DNA of 64,000 bases from Kordia aestuariivivens (GCF_014397005.1 NZ_JACGWS010000001.1:62001-126000), one strand, 5' to 3'; positions 18,881 to 27,809 are shown, counted from the stretch's first letter. The notes: generated by a model not told the origin, from the sequence alone. Made by a program: numbers and translations.

Positions 18881-18911
18881 TTGCACACAATGGATTAGTA
18901 CTTTATCTTTG
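18881..18911 (+). promoter_or_regulatory. Bacteroidota-type promoter for the oxidase operon
   Basis: TTG (18881-18883), a 20-base spacer and TATCTTTG (18904-18911), 20 bases before the ctaB ATG. This is a full consensus match in the MBL-ctaB divergent gap and is likely to drive the eight-gene respiratory operon. Confidence 0.65.
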
Positions 18912-18930
18912 CAGGAATTTAGTAAGGTTG

Positions 18931-19842
18931 ATGAAAACGGCATTGAATACACTCAAAAAAACATACTCATTTACTTCAATAATTGAAGATTTTAAACAGC
19001 TCACAAAAGTAGGATTAGCAATTAGCGTTGTCTTTTCTTCTTTAGCAGGATATTTACTTGCAGTTGGTTTAGATGGTTTTAGTTTTAAAGTTTTGGCTTT
19101 ATTAGCTTTAGGAGGTTATTTTATGGTTGGAGCTTCCAATGCGTTCAATCAAATCATTGAACGTGATTTAGACGCTTTGATGGATCGTACGAAAGACAGA
19201 CCTATTCCATCGGGTCGTATGTCAACTACGACCGCTTTTATCATTGCATCTGTATTAACACTCGCAGGAATTGTAATTTTATATACTATAAATCCTAAAA
19301 CAGCGATGTTTGGGGCAATTTCTATCTTCTTATATACATGCGTATATACGCCTTTAAAAACAAAAACACCGTTAGCTGTATTTGTAGGCGCATTACCAGG
19401 TGCAATTCCTTTCATGTTAGGTTGGGTAGCTGCTACGGGTAATTTTGGAATAGAACCAGGAACACTTTTTATGATTCAATTCTTTTGGCAATTTCCGCAC
19501 TTTTGGGCAATTGGTTGGTTTTTATTTGATGATTACAAAAAAGGTGGATTCTTTATGTTACCAACAGGAAAAAGAAACAAAGCAACTGCCTTGCAAATTA
19601 TCATGTACACAGTTTGGTTGATTTTAATCTCAGTATTTCCAGCAACTGGACTTACAGGCGAATTAAAACTATCTATTGTAGCTGCAATATTAGTATTCAT
19701 CACAGGACTTGGATTGTTGTACTATGCAATCCGCTTATATAAAAAGATGGATAACAAATCCGCAAAAGCATTAATGTTAGCAAGTGTTGGCTATATCACG
19801 ATGATACAGATACTATTTGTTATAGATAAATTTTTACAGTAA
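18931..19842 (+). CDS. ctaB: Protoheme IX farnesyltransferase (heme O synthase)
   Basis: Inner-membrane prenyltransferase that converts heme B to heme O for the heme-copper oxidase. The 303-aa protein is polytopic, with the Asp-rich prenyl-diphosphate site NQIIERDLDALMDRTKDRP (near residue 70) and the second conserved loop YTPLKTKTP. ATG 18931 is preferred over the TTG one codon upstream. It heads a tight operon with cytochrome oxidase subunits and assembly factors (three-base gap to the next gene), which fits its role in cofactor supply. Confidence 0.96.
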   Translation: MKTALNTLKKTYSFTSIIEDFKQLTKVGLAISVVFSSLAGYLLAVGLDGFSFKVLALLALGGYFMVGASNAFNQIIERDLDALMDRTKDRPIPSGRMSTTTAFIIASVLTLAGIVILYTINPKTAMFGAISIFLYTCVYTPLKTKTPLAVFVGALPGAIPFMLGWVAATGNFGIEPGTLFMIQFFWQFPHFWAIGWFLFDDYKKGGFFMLPTGKRNKATALQIIMYTVWLILISVFPATGLTGELKLSIVAAILVFITGLGLLYYAIRLYKKMDNKSAKALMLASVGYITMIQILFVIDKFLQ

Positions 19843-19845
19843 AAT

Positions 19846-20427
19846 ATGGATTTAACGCAAGGAACATTTCAAGAAAAGCAAGATAGATCAAAGAAAATGA
19901 TGTTGTGGTTTGCTATGATTAGCATGTTCATGATGTTTGCAGGATTAACAAGCGCGTACATTGTAAGTCAAGAGCGTCCAGATTGGTTAAAAGACTTTCA
20001 AATGCCAACGGCTTTTTTCTTGAGTACATTGGTGATTATGGTGAGTAGTATTACATTTTATATGGCAAAAAGTGCCATTCAAAAAGGATTACATCAAACA
20101 ACAACAGTATATTTATTAGCAACATTAGGACTCGGATTAGCATTCGTAATTTTACAATTTGTAGGGTTCGGTCAAATCATAGAAAGTGGGTATCGTTTCA
20201 CAGGAGAAGGAAGCACAGTAACCACCTCTTTCTTGTATATTGTGACATTTACACATATACTACACGTTTTTGCTGGTATTTTGGTGTTATTGGTTGTAAT
20301 TTATAATCATTTTAAACAAAAGTATAAACAAGGACAAACGCTTGGTTTAGAACTAGGTGCAATGTTTTGGCATTTCCTAGATTTTCTATGGGTCTTCTTG
20401 TTTCTATTTTTATATTTCTTAAGATAA
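19846..20427 (+). CDS. Cytochrome c oxidase subunit III-like protein, short form
   Basis: 193-aa heme-copper oxidase subunit III family protein with about five transmembrane segments. It has the family-type YIVSQERPDW loop after the first helix, FTHILHVFAGI in the fourth and the final FWHFLDFLWVFLFLFLYFLR helix. It lacks the first two helices of a seven-helix COX III, which is usual for the short Bacteroidota form. It lies three bases after ctaB and 46 before a second, longer COX III gene. The pairing of a short and a long subunit III is regular in Flavobacteriia oxidase operons. Confidence 0.92.
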   Translation: MDLTQGTFQEKQDRSKKMMLWFAMISMFMMFAGLTSAYIVSQERPDWLKDFQMPTAFFLSTLVIMVSSITFYMAKSAIQKGLHQTTTVYLLATLGLGLAFVILQFVGFGQIIESGYRFTGEGSTVTTSFLYIVTFTHILHVFAGILVLLVVIYNHFKQKYKQGQTLGLELGAMFWHFLDFLWVFLFLFLYFLR

Positions 20428-20473
20428 GAAAAAAACGTAAATTTGAACAATTTTTTAAAAATGCATACTTTTT

Positions 20474-21559
20474 ATGGAAGCTACTGTTTCAAATACAGGT
20501 ACTGAAGGTAAAGTTTGGGGAGGCGGCAATGAGCCGCTAAAAGCCAGCTATGGAAAAATGATGATGTGGTTCTTTTTATTATCTGATGCACTAACATTCT
20601 CAGGATTTTTAGCTGCGTACGGATTCTCAAGATTCAAATTCATCGATTCATGGCCAATTGCCGATGAAGTGTATAATCACTTTCCAGGTTTACATGGAGA
20701 TCATCCAATGTATTTCGTTGCCTTAATGACGTTTATATTAATTGCTTCTTCTGTAACCATGGTACTAGCCGTAGATGCTGGTCACCACATGGATAAGAAA
20801 AAAGTAACTTTCTATATGTTCCTTACCATTATTGGTGGAGGAATATTCTTAGGTTCACAAGCTTGGGAATGGACAAACTTTATTCAAGGTTCTTATGGAG
20901 CGTTAGAAACAAAAGGTGGTCAAATACTTCAATTTGTGAATACAGACATGGAAGAAGGCGATGAAAAAATGCATCGAGTTTCCGTCGAAGATTTCGCAAC
21001 AGCTTCTCATAAAGAAAGAATACAGCACAAAAGTAAAGAAGGACTTTGGTTTACATCAGAATCTGCATTGCCAGCATACTCAGTACAAGATGTCGTAACT
21101 GGATTCAATCATAAAGCAAATCTTGCAGTACGCACACAAACATTAATGCCAAACATATCCGAATTAAAAGCTTCGGGAGATGCGGAAAGTATCGCAAAAG
21201 CAGAACGTTTTGAAAAAATGTATGTAAATGCTGATCAAACAGGGCAAAAAGGAGTGTTGACAAGAGCTGAATCTGTAAAAGCTCTAAAAGACGCTGTAGT
21301 ATATGTAAAAGGTGCAAATCTTATCCACAACGAATACGGAAACAGATTATTTGCTGATTTCTTCTTCTTCATTACTGGATTCCACGGATTCCACGTATTT
21401 TCGGGAGTATTAATCAATGTTATTATCTTCTTCAACGTAATCTTAGGAACGTACGAAAGAAGAAAGAATAACTACGAAATGGTAGAAAAAGTTGGACTTT
21501 ACTGGCACTTTGTAGATTTAGTTTGGGTATTTGTATTTACATTCTTCTACCTAGTTTAA
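20474..21559 (+). CDS. Cytochrome c oxidase subunit III, long form with insert
   Basis: 361-aa heme-copper oxidase subunit III. Three N-terminal membrane segments (MMMWFFLLSDALTFSGFL, YFVALMTFILIASSVTMV, FYMFLTIIGGGIFLGSQ) are followed by a long hydrophilic stretch of roughly residues 140-290. Two final helices follow (FFFITGFHGFHVFSGVL and YWHFVDLVWVFVFTFFYLV) carrying the family GFHGxHV and WHFVDxVW motifs. Typical homologues are shorter; the extra mass lies entirely in the soluble insert between helices three and four. It is embedded between the short COX III and COX IV genes. Confidence 0.94.
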   Translation: MEATVSNTGTEGKVWGGGNEPLKASYGKMMMWFFLLSDALTFSGFLAAYGFSRFKFIDSWPIADEVYNHFPGLHGDHPMYFVALMTFILIASSVTMVLAVDAGHHMDKKKVTFYMFLTIIGGGIFLGSQAWEWTNFIQGSYGALETKGGQILQFVNTDMEEGDEKMHRVSVEDFATASHKERIQHKSKEGLWFTSESALPAYSVQDVVTGFNHKANLAVRTQTLMPNISELKASGDAESIAKAERFEKMYVNADQTGQKGVLTRAESVKALKDAVVYVKGANLIHNEYGNRLFADFFFFITGFHGFHVFSGVLINVIIFFNVILGTYERRKNNYEMVEKVGLYWHFVDLVWVFVFTFFYLV

Positions 21560-21588
21560 TATTAAGAAAAGAAAGAGTATCATAGATC

Positions 21589-21978
21589 ATGGGACACGAT
21601 AACACACATAAATTAGCAATATTTAGAGGAACATTAAAGTTCAAGTCAAACGTTCAGAAAATTTGGGGCGTATTGATCTTCTTATCTATTATAACAATCA
21701 TAGAAGTTGGATTAGGTATTGTAAAACCTAAGTCTTTAACGGAATGGTATCCATTAGGAATGAAAGCATTGAACTGGATTTTCATCATTCTAACATTAGT
21801 GAAAGCATATTACATTGCTTGGGACTTTATGCACTTGCGTGATGAAACAAGTTCATTAAGAAGAGCCGTTGTTTGGACCGCTTTTTTCTTAATCGCATAC
21901 TTGCTTTTCATCTTACTACAAGAGGCAACCTATATTGAAGGTGTAAAAACAAATGGATTTGTCAAGTGGAATTTTTAA
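21589..21978 (+). CDS. Cytochrome c oxidase subunit IV family protein
   Basis: 129-aa small oxidase subunit with three predicted membrane segments (VLIFLSIITIIEVGLGIV, LNWIFIILTLVKAYYIAW, AFFLIAYLLFILL) and a conserved-type DFMHLRDE motif after the second. This is the prokaryotic COX IV/caa3-type architecture. It closes the structural part of the oxidase operon and is followed by a strong terminator, so the downstream SCO group may have its own transcript or depend on readthrough. Confidence 0.92.
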   Translation: MGHDNTHKLAIFRGTLKFKSNVQKIWGVLIFLSIITIIEVGLGIVKPKSLTEWYPLGMKALNWIFIILTLVKAYYIAWDFMHLRDETSSLRRAVVWTAFFLIAYLLFILLQEATYIEGVKTNGFVKWNF

Positions 21979-22000
21979 AAATGACACATAAAATATAGAG

Positions 22001-22029
22001 AAAAGGCAGTAATTATACTGCCTTTTTTT
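22001..22029 (+). terminator. Rho-independent terminator after COX IV
   Basis: Stem AAAAGGCAGTA / TACTGCCTTTT (22001-22011 with 22016-22026), a four-base loop and T-run. It separates the oxidase structural genes from the SCO/DUF420 group. Confidence 0.9.
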
Positions 22030-22145
22030 ATACACGATAATTAAGAATTACTTTTGTTGTTTATAGAATTCAAAATCAAGTTGTTAATTCTTTCTAAAAA
22101 GTCAAAAAAAGGAAAGATTATAGCGTTTAATCGCGAATCGATTTT

Positions 22146-22153
22146 TATTTTTG
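22146..22153 (+). promoter_or_regulatory. Possible -7 element before the SCO group
   Basis: TATTTTTG matches TAnnTTTG 110 bases before the SCO-like gene. No TTG is at the expected -33 distance. The preceding terminator makes some promoter here likely. Confidence 0.3.
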
Positions 22154-22262
22154 TACTCAAGAAACATTTCGTTCAAATACATCAAAACCATTGTGTTTTA
22201 TTATCGTGAAAATAATGGTTTGCAAATGCTAACGAACAGATCATAAACATTAAAAACTACAG

Positions 22263-22970
22263 ATGAAAAAGAAGATCATATTAGGCGTTTTATTCTTATT
22301 GCCAATAGCTATAGTGCTAGTTCTTCTTTTTACCAAGCACAATTATACGCCGCTTCCAGTCATAAAAACAAACGTTCCCGAAATTGTTAATTACGAATCA
22401 TTTGAAAAGAAAGATACGATTCAGTTTGAAAGCAAAATTACAATTCTCGGATTTCTCGGTGGAAATGTGAAAGACAGAAAAATTAATGTATTAAACCTCA
22501 ATCAAAAAATATACAAACGCTTCAGTGGATTCAAGCATTTTCAAATTGTAATGCTCATCACATCTGGACAGGAAGAAGAAGTAAAAAGTCTGAAATATGA
22601 AATCAGTCGCTTTGCAGACGAATTAAAATCTTGGAATTTTGTGGTGGTTGATGAGACAGAATTGGTTCGAATTTTTAACGGACTAGAATCTCCTTTAGTC
22701 TTAGATGGATATAACAGTTCCGATTATGTATACATCATTGACAAAGACAGAAACCTTCGTGGGCGTTTTGACGATCGTTCCAAAGTGGAATTAAGAGAAG
22801 AAGTTGTGAAACCGTATATGTTGTACGGCTACAACACCATCAGTATTTCCGAACTTTCTGGAAAAATGACCGATGATATTCGTATTTTATTTCAACAAAG
22901 TCGAACGGCATCTGAAAAAGATGAATCGCAAAAAAGAAGAGAAGAGGTTATTAAGGTTGATAAAAAATAA
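22263..22970 (+). CDS. Membrane-anchored SCO/thioredoxin-like protein lacking cysteines
   Basis: 235 aa: one N-terminal membrane anchor (IILGVLFLLPIAIVLVLLF) and an exported domain. Its layout parallels the SCO protein encoded next: strand, TILGFLGGNVKDRK where SCO has the CxxxC loop, an amphipathic helix, strand FQIVMLITSG, and a YVYIIDKDRNLRGRFDD strand-turn like SCO's YFALIDKNGFIRSR. No cysteine is present in the protein, so it cannot do SCO-type copper binding or thiol chemistry. The C-terminus is charged. It probably acts as an assembly or scaffold factor for the oxidase; this is inference from context. The stop abuts the next start. Confidence 0.7.
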   Translation: MKKKIILGVLFLLPIAIVLVLLFTKHNYTPLPVIKTNVPEIVNYESFEKKDTIQFESKITILGFLGGNVKDRKINVLNLNQKIYKRFSGFKHFQIVMLITSGQEEEVKSLKYEISRFADELKSWNFVVVDETELVRIFNGLESPLVLDGYNSSDYVYIIDKDRNLRGRFDDRSKVELREEVVKPYMLYGYNTISISELSGKMTDDIRILFQQSRTASEKDESQKRREEVIKVDKK

Positions 22971-22971
22971 C

Positions 22972-23676
22972 ATGATGAAAAATAACTATTCATATATAGG
23001 CATTGCGTTAATAATTTTAGTTTTCGGAATCATTTTCGTTCCTAAAATTGTAAATAGAATAAAAGATGGCGCTACTGTCGAAAAAGATAGAATGAACATT
23101 GAAGGAACGGAGCGCAACAAAAAACTATTATTTATAAAAATTAACGGAAAAGCGCGAAGTGTTCCTGAGTTCCTATTTACAAATCAAGACAGTTTAGAAA
23201 TTTCAAATATAGATTTCAAAGGGAAAGTAACTGTGATGGAATTTTTCTTTGCTTCATGTCCAACAATCTGTCCTGTGATGAATAGAAACATGCGAACATT
23301 GGATGATGAATTTCATGAAAGAGATGATTTCGCTATCGCTTCTTTTACCATCGATCCTGAAAATGATACACCAAAAGCATTAAAAGAATATGCAGAACGT
23401 TACGGCGTAAAATCACTGAATTGGCATTTCTTAACAGGCGATTTGGAAAAAATTCATGCGTTGTCCAATACAGGATTCAATATTTTTGCAGGAATCAATC
23501 CGGAAGTTGCTGGCGGATTTGAGCATCAAGGATACTTTGCATTGATTGATAAAAATGGGTTCATTCGTTCTCGAAAAGATAATCACGGAAATCCTAAAAT
23601 TTACTATCAAGGAACGGATGAAAAAGAAGTAGCGATGTTAAAAGAAGACATCAAAAATTTATTAGAAGAAGAATAG
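22972..23676 (+). CDS. SCO family cytochrome oxidase assembly protein
   Basis: Membrane-anchored copper chaperone/thiol-disulfide protein for CuA-site assembly. From ATG 22972 it is 234 aa: one transmembrane anchor (IGIALIILVFGIIFV), then a thioredoxin fold with the copper motif SCPTICP (Cys96, Cys100) and the distal histidine His185 in FEHQGYFALID. All three copper ligands are present. The frame is open 33 codons further upstream, but that overlaps the previous gene and lacks the membrane signal; a second ATG follows immediately at 22975. It sits between the SCO-like protein and DUF420. Confidence 0.93.
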   Translation: MMKNNYSYIGIALIILVFGIIFVPKIVNRIKDGATVEKDRMNIEGTERNKKLLFIKINGKARSVPEFLFTNQDSLEISNIDFKGKVTVMEFFFASCPTICPVMNRNMRTLDDEFHERDDFAIASFTIDPENDTPKALKEYAERYGVKSLNWHFLTGDLEKIHALSNTGFNIFAGINPEVAGGFEHQGYFALIDKNGFIRSRKDNHGNPKIYYQGTDEKEVAMLKEDIKNLLEEE

Positions 23677-23688
23677 ATATTTCAGATT

Positions 23689-24237
23689 ATGGAAGCGAGC
23701 AATGACATTGAAAAAAAATACAAAAAGTGGATTATTATCTTATCAATTGCAATTCCACTCGTTGTAGCAGTTTTATTTGGTGTAAAAATACCAGATGCGA
23801 AACCATTAACGTTTTTACCTCCAATTTATGCAACCATCAACGGAATTACGGCAGTCTTATTAGTTGCGGCGGTAATTGCAATCAAAAATAAAAAAGTCAA
23901 ACTACATGAAGTTTTAATGAAAACATGCATTGGACTTTCGGTCCTATTCTTAGGAATGTATGTGGCGTATCACATGACTTCAGAATCGACAAAGTTTGAT
24001 GGCGAAGGATTTATAAGATATGTGTATTTCTTCATTCTAATTACGCATATTATATTAAGCATCGCAATCATTCCTTTAGTGTTAATTACCTATGTAAAAG
24101 CGTTGGCAAAACGTTTTGATAAACATAAAAAAATAGCAAAGATCACTTTCCCAATCTGGTTATATGTCGCAGTTACAGGTGTAATTGTATATTTAATGAT
24201 TAAAGATGCTATGGACGCTGCAAACGCAATGTTATGA
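23689..24237 (+). CDS. DUF420 membrane protein (oxidase assembly)
   Basis: 182-aa polytopic protein of the DUF420 family, related to CtaM-type heme-copper oxidase assembly factors. Four to five membrane segments are visible with histidines at helix ends (KLHEVLMKT, VAYHMTSEST, ITHIILS). In other bacteria members are required for a-type oxidase activity; here the role is inferred from family and operon position directly after SCO. The gene ends in ATGA, overlapping the next start. Confidence 0.88.
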   Translation: MEASNDIEKKYKKWIIILSIAIPLVVAVLFGVKIPDAKPLTFLPPIYATINGITAVLLVAAVIAIKNKKVKLHEVLMKTCIGLSVLFLGMYVAYHMTSESTKFDGEGFIRYVYFFILITHIILSIAIIPLVLITYVKALAKRFDKHKKIAKITFPIWLYVAVTGVIVYLMIKDAMDAANAML

Positions 24238-24467
24238 TGAAAAAGAAGTATATCCTATTACTTATTATAATGCTTAGTGTTTTTTCATTAGAGGCACAAT
24301 GCGCCATGTGTAGAGCTGTTTTGGAATCTGAGTCAGATCTTTCGCAAGCAAAAGGTGTAAATAATGGAATCGTATATCTTATGGCAATTCCGTATATCTT
24401 AGTGGCAACACTAGGGATTTTCATCTACAAAAAGTACAATAAAAAAACGGCAGAAAAAAAAGTGTAA
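24234..24467 (+). CDS. Small exported CAMC membrane protein
   Basis: 77 aa with a signal peptide (ILLLIIMLSVFSLEAQ) directly followed by CAMCRAVLESES and then one C-terminal membrane helix (GIVYLMAIPYILVATLGIFIY) and a basic tail. The two cysteines sit just after the cleavage site, facing the periplasm. Start ATG 24234 overlaps the DUF420 stop; ATG 24237 is equally possible. Small proteins of this form recur at this place in Bacteroidota oxidase operons. A redox or metal role is plausible but unproven. Confidence 0.75.
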   Translation: MMKKKYILLLIIMLSVFSLEAQCAMCRAVLESESDLSQAKGVNNGIVYLMAIPYILVATLGIFIYKKYNKKTAEKKV

Positions 24468-24566
24468 TTTTTTTGTAACGAAACGATACTTAATTAGTCT
24501 TACATATAATGGTTTTGCCATAAAATAAGATTAACACAATATTAATAATAGTTGTACCAGCAAATA

Positions 24567-24582
24567 TGTACTATTGTGTACA
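24567..24582. promoter_or_regulatory. Inverted repeat TGTAC-N6-GTACA before efflux operon
   Basis: A perfect dyad TGTAC / GTACA with six-base spacing lies 18 bases before the ATPase start, and another TGTAC occurs at about 24553. It is a candidate operator for a repressor of the efflux operon. The protein that would bind is unknown. Confidence 0.3.
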
Positions 24583-24600
24583 CTAACATCAAACCAAATT

Positions 24601-25302
24601 ATGATTCAAATAGACGAATTACATAAATCGTATCGTATGGGAAGTAATAGTCTTCACGTACTAAAAGGAATCAATCTTGATATAAAAGAGGGAGAATTTG
24701 TTTCAATAATGGGCTCTTCTGGTTCAGGAAAATCTACACTATTAAACATTATCGGAATGCTTGATGAAGCCGAAAAAGGCTCGTATGTATTAGATGGTGT
24801 TCCTATTAAAAACTTGAGTGAAAAGAAAGCTGCGGTATATCGCAACAAATTCTTAGGATTCATCTTTCAATCATTCAACTTGATCAATTATAAAAATGCG
24901 ATGGAAAATGTTGCATTGCCTTTATACTATCAAGGACTTTCAAGAAAATTAAGAAAAGAAAAAGCGCTATACTACTTAGAAAAAGTTGGTTTAGCAGATT
25001 GGGCACATCACTTACCAAGTGAACTTTCTGGTGGTCAAAAACAACGTGTAGCAATTGCACGTGCATTAGCATCGGAGCCAAAAGTATTACTTGCCGATGA
25101 ACCAACAGGTGCATTAGATACGCAAACTTCGTATGAAGTTATGGAATTTCTTCAAGGTATTAATGACGAAGGGAAAACAATATTAGTAGTAACACACGAA
25201 CATGATATTGCAGACATGACGAAAAGAATCGTGAAGTTAAAAGATGGTAAAATTGTAGAAGATAAATTCGTAGAACAAGTAAGAGCTTCACAATATGTTT
25301 GA
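24601..25302 (+). CDS. ABC transporter ATP-binding protein (MacB/LolD type)
   Basis: Cytoplasmic ATPase of a MacB-like mechanotransmission exporter. From ATG 24601 it is 233 aa with Walker A GSSGSGKST, Q-loop FQSFNLI, signature LSGGQ, Walker B VLLADEP and the switch histidine in VTHEHD. The family hallmark TGALDTQT follows Walker B. A frame-open extension of nine codons from 24574 has no conserved residues and is rejected. It overlaps the first permease by eight bases. It starts a five-gene set that ends in TolC. Confidence 0.95.
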   Translation: MIQIDELHKSYRMGSNSLHVLKGINLDIKEGEFVSIMGSSGSGKSTLLNIIGMLDEAEKGSYVLDGVPIKNLSEKKAAVYRNKFLGFIFQSFNLINYKNAMENVALPLYYQGLSRKLRKEKALYYLEKVGLADWAHHLPSELSGGQKQRVAIARALASEPKVLLADEPTGALDTQTSYEVMEFLQGINDEGKTILVVTHEHDIADMTKRIVKLKDGKIVEDKFVEQVRASQYV

Positions 25303-26524
25303 TTTAGATCGTTGGCTAGAAATATTCCAAACTATTAACAAAAATAAGCTGAGAACACTGTTAGCAGGTTTTACAGTAACGCTTGGTATCTTAATATTTA
25401 CCGTATTATTTGGAATGGGAAACGGATTGAAAAATACGTTTTATACATTCTTCCAAGATGATGCTCAAAACACCATATTTATCTACCCTGGATTTGCAAC
25501 CAAACCATTCAAAGGATTTAAAGAAAATAGACGTATAGAGTTTAAAAATGAAGACTTAGCGCTTCTAGAAGAAAAATTTGGGGATCGTATTGAATTCACT
25601 ACGGCACGTATTTCTAAAGGAACTACTGTAAAATACAAAAGTGAATACGGAAATTATACAGTAAGAGCAGTGCATCCAGAACATCAATATCTAGAAAAAA
25701 CTATCATTGATAGAGGACGTTTTATCAATGAAAATGATATTGAAAAAGATACGCGCGTTGCTACCATTGGACGTTTGGTAGAGAAGGATTTATTTGGAAA
25801 TGAAAATGCGGTTGGTAAATATTTTACACTCAATAAAATTGTATACCGAGTTGTAGGTGTGTTCAGTGATGAAGGTGGTGACCGAGAAGAACGGAACATT
25901 TACACACCTGTAAGTACCACACAATTAATTTATAAAAACACCGATAAAATTGATCAAATCAACTTATCGTACGATATGGCAATCGGTGCAAATGGCGCAC
26001 GAAGACTTTCAAGAGACATTAAAAAAGTACTCAAAGACAAACACAACATAGCGCCAAGCGATCGAAATGGAATCTATGTAGAAAGTGTCATTGAAGATTT
26101 AGAGCAAAACTTACAACTAGCAAACGTATTGCAAATCATCGTTTTCTGGATAGGTCTTGGAACTTTGTTTGCAGGTGTCATTGGAATTAGTAACATTATG
26201 GTGTACATCGTAAAAGAACGAACCAAAGAACTCGGAATTCGAAAAGCACTAGGAGCCAAACCAAGTACTGTAATTGGAATGATCTTGCAAGAAACAATGG
26301 TCATTACCATGATATTTGGATATATCGGATTGTTAATAGGAAACTTTGTCTTAAACTCCATGGGTAATAAATTGGAAGACTGGTTTATAACCAATCCAAA
26401 TGTAAGTCAAGGAACCATCATTTTTGCAACGGTAATTTTAATACTATCAGGATTAATTGCTGGATATATTCCTGCAAGAAGAGCCGCGAGAGTAAAACCA
26501 ATTGTAGCATTAAGAGACGAATAA
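25295..26524 (+). CDS. ABC transporter permease, MacB/FtsX type (1)
   Basis: 409-aa permease with the MacB layout: one N-terminal helix (LLAGFTVTLGILIFTVLFGMG), a large periplasmic MacB core domain (about residues 45-270), then three C-terminal helices. The coupling segment KERTKELGIRKALGAKPS precedes the second of these. It would pair with the second permease and the ATPase to form a heterodimeric exporter. Typical length, intact. Confidence 0.94.
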   Translation: MFDLDRWLEIFQTINKNKLRTLLAGFTVTLGILIFTVLFGMGNGLKNTFYTFFQDDAQNTIFIYPGFATKPFKGFKENRRIEFKNEDLALLEEKFGDRIEFTTARISKGTTVKYKSEYGNYTVRAVHPEHQYLEKTIIDRGRFINENDIEKDTRVATIGRLVEKDLFGNENAVGKYFTLNKIVYRVVGVFSDEGGDREERNIYTPVSTTQLIYKNTDKIDQINLSYDMAIGANGARRLSRDIKKVLKDKHNIAPSDRNGIYVESVIEDLEQNLQLANVLQIIVFWIGLGTLFAGVIGISNIMVYIVKERTKELGIRKALGAKPSTVIGMILQETMVITMIFGYIGLLIGNFVLNSMGNKLEDWFITNPNVSQGTIIFATVILILSGLIAGYIPARRAARVKPIVALRDE

Positions 26525-26546
26525 TGGGAAAAAATAAAGCACACAG

Positions 26547-27809
26547 ATGAGATTTATATTCACAAGAGATACTTGGCAAGAAATATTTGGATCCATTCGT
26601 AAAAATAAATTACGAACGGCGATTACGATCATTGGTGTATTTTGGGGAATTCTACTCTTTATAGGATTGCAAGGTGCAGCTAAAGGAATGGAAAACGGAT
26701 TTGAAGCTAATTTCAAAGGAATGGCTACCAATAGTATATTTCTTTGGGGGCAACAAACAGGAATTCCGTATGGAGGTTTCAATAGAAACCGAAGTGTCCG
26801 AATAGAACTTGGTGACACCTACCGAATTGCCAATCAGATAGAAGGTGTACAGTTTGTAGCACCTAGGAATGCAAAAGGAATCTTTGATGGCGCACCACCA
26901 TTAGTTGTCAACAATCTCAAATCGGGGAATTACAAAGTATTTGGCGATTATCCTGTAATTGATAAGGTGTCAAAAAAGAAAATACGTGAAGGACGTTTTC
27001 TCAATCAAAAAGACATTGATGAAAAACGTAAAATATGTGTTATTGGAGAACGTATTCAAACAGAACTATTTGCAAAAGGCGAAAATCCTGTTGGAAAATA
27101 TATCAAAATAAGTAACATGTATTTTCAAGTAGTTGGAGTCTACAAAAGAAACAATACAGATTTCTTTGAAGGAGACAATTCAATCTTCATTCCATTTACA
27201 ACATTCAAAAAAGTATTCAATACTGGTAACAGAATTGGTTGGATGGTAATTGCAGGATATCCTGATGAAGATATCGTTGCCATAGAAGAAAAAACAAAAG
27301 CATTATTAAAAAGAAGATATTCTGTGCATCCAGATGACGAAAGAGCTTTTGGAGCCGCAAACCTTGGAGAAATGTTTGGTAAAATAACCGGATTTGTCAA
27401 AGGATTAAAATTTACAGCACTCATCGTTGGAATTGCTACGATACTTGCAGGCGTCATTGCCATTGGAAACATTTTACTAATTACGGTAAAAGAACGAACC
27501 AAAGAAATTGGAATCAGAAGAGCATTAGGCGCAACACCAGGAGAAATTCGTGGGCAAATCGTTTTAGAATCTGTATTCCTAACGTTAGTAGCAGGAATTC
27601 TTGGAATGATCGTTGGCGGATTATTATTATCTAGTTTAAATAATGTGGCGAAAGATTTAGATGATTTCCCATTTGTCAATCCAACAGTAAGTTTAGAATA
27701 TATAGCAATGGCAATAGCACTTATGGTCGTATTAGGAACACTAATAGGATTAATACCAGCGCAAAGAGCAGTAAGTGTTCGCCCTATTGAAGCATTAAGA
27801 GAAGAATAA
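26547..27809 (+). CDS. ABC transporter permease, MacB/FtsX type (2)
   Basis: 420-aa paralogue of the preceding permease with the same topology: an N-terminal helix (AITIIGVFWGILLFIGLQG), a periplasmic core domain, and three C-terminal helices with the coupling motif KERTKEIGIRRALGATPG. The C-terminal FtsX halves of the two permeases are strongly alike, while the periplasmic domains have diverged, as expected of a heterodimer. It ends in RPIEALREE, parallel to KPIVALRDE in the first permease. Confidence 0.94.
   Translation: MRFIFTRDTWQEIFGSIRKNKLRTAITIIGVFWGILLFIGLQGAAKGMENGFEANFKGMATNSIFLWGQQTGIPYGGFNRNRSVRIELGDTYRIANQIEGVQFVAPRNAKGIFDGAPPLVVNNLKSGNYKVFGDYPVIDKVSKKKIREGRFLNQKDIDEKRKICVIGERIQTELFAKGENPVGKYIKISNMYFQVVGVYKRNNTDFFEGDNSIFIPFTTFKKVFNTGNRIGWMVIAGYPDEDIVAIEEKTKALLKRRYSVHPDDERAFGAANLGEMFGKITGFVKGLKFTALIVGIATILAGVIAIGNILLITVKERTKEIGIRRALGATPGEIRGQIVLESVFLTLVAGILGMIVGGLLLSSLNNVAKDLDDFPFVNPTVSLEYIAMAIALMVVLGTLIGLIPAQRAVSVRPIEALREE

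Noticed and set aside
18774-18890. N-terminal extension of the MBL-fold protein
   Set aside because: It would bury the clear signal peptide that starts at ATG 18773.
27140-27679. 179-aa minus-strand frame opposite the second permease
   Set aside because: Shadow of a confirmed permease gene with no independent start signal.
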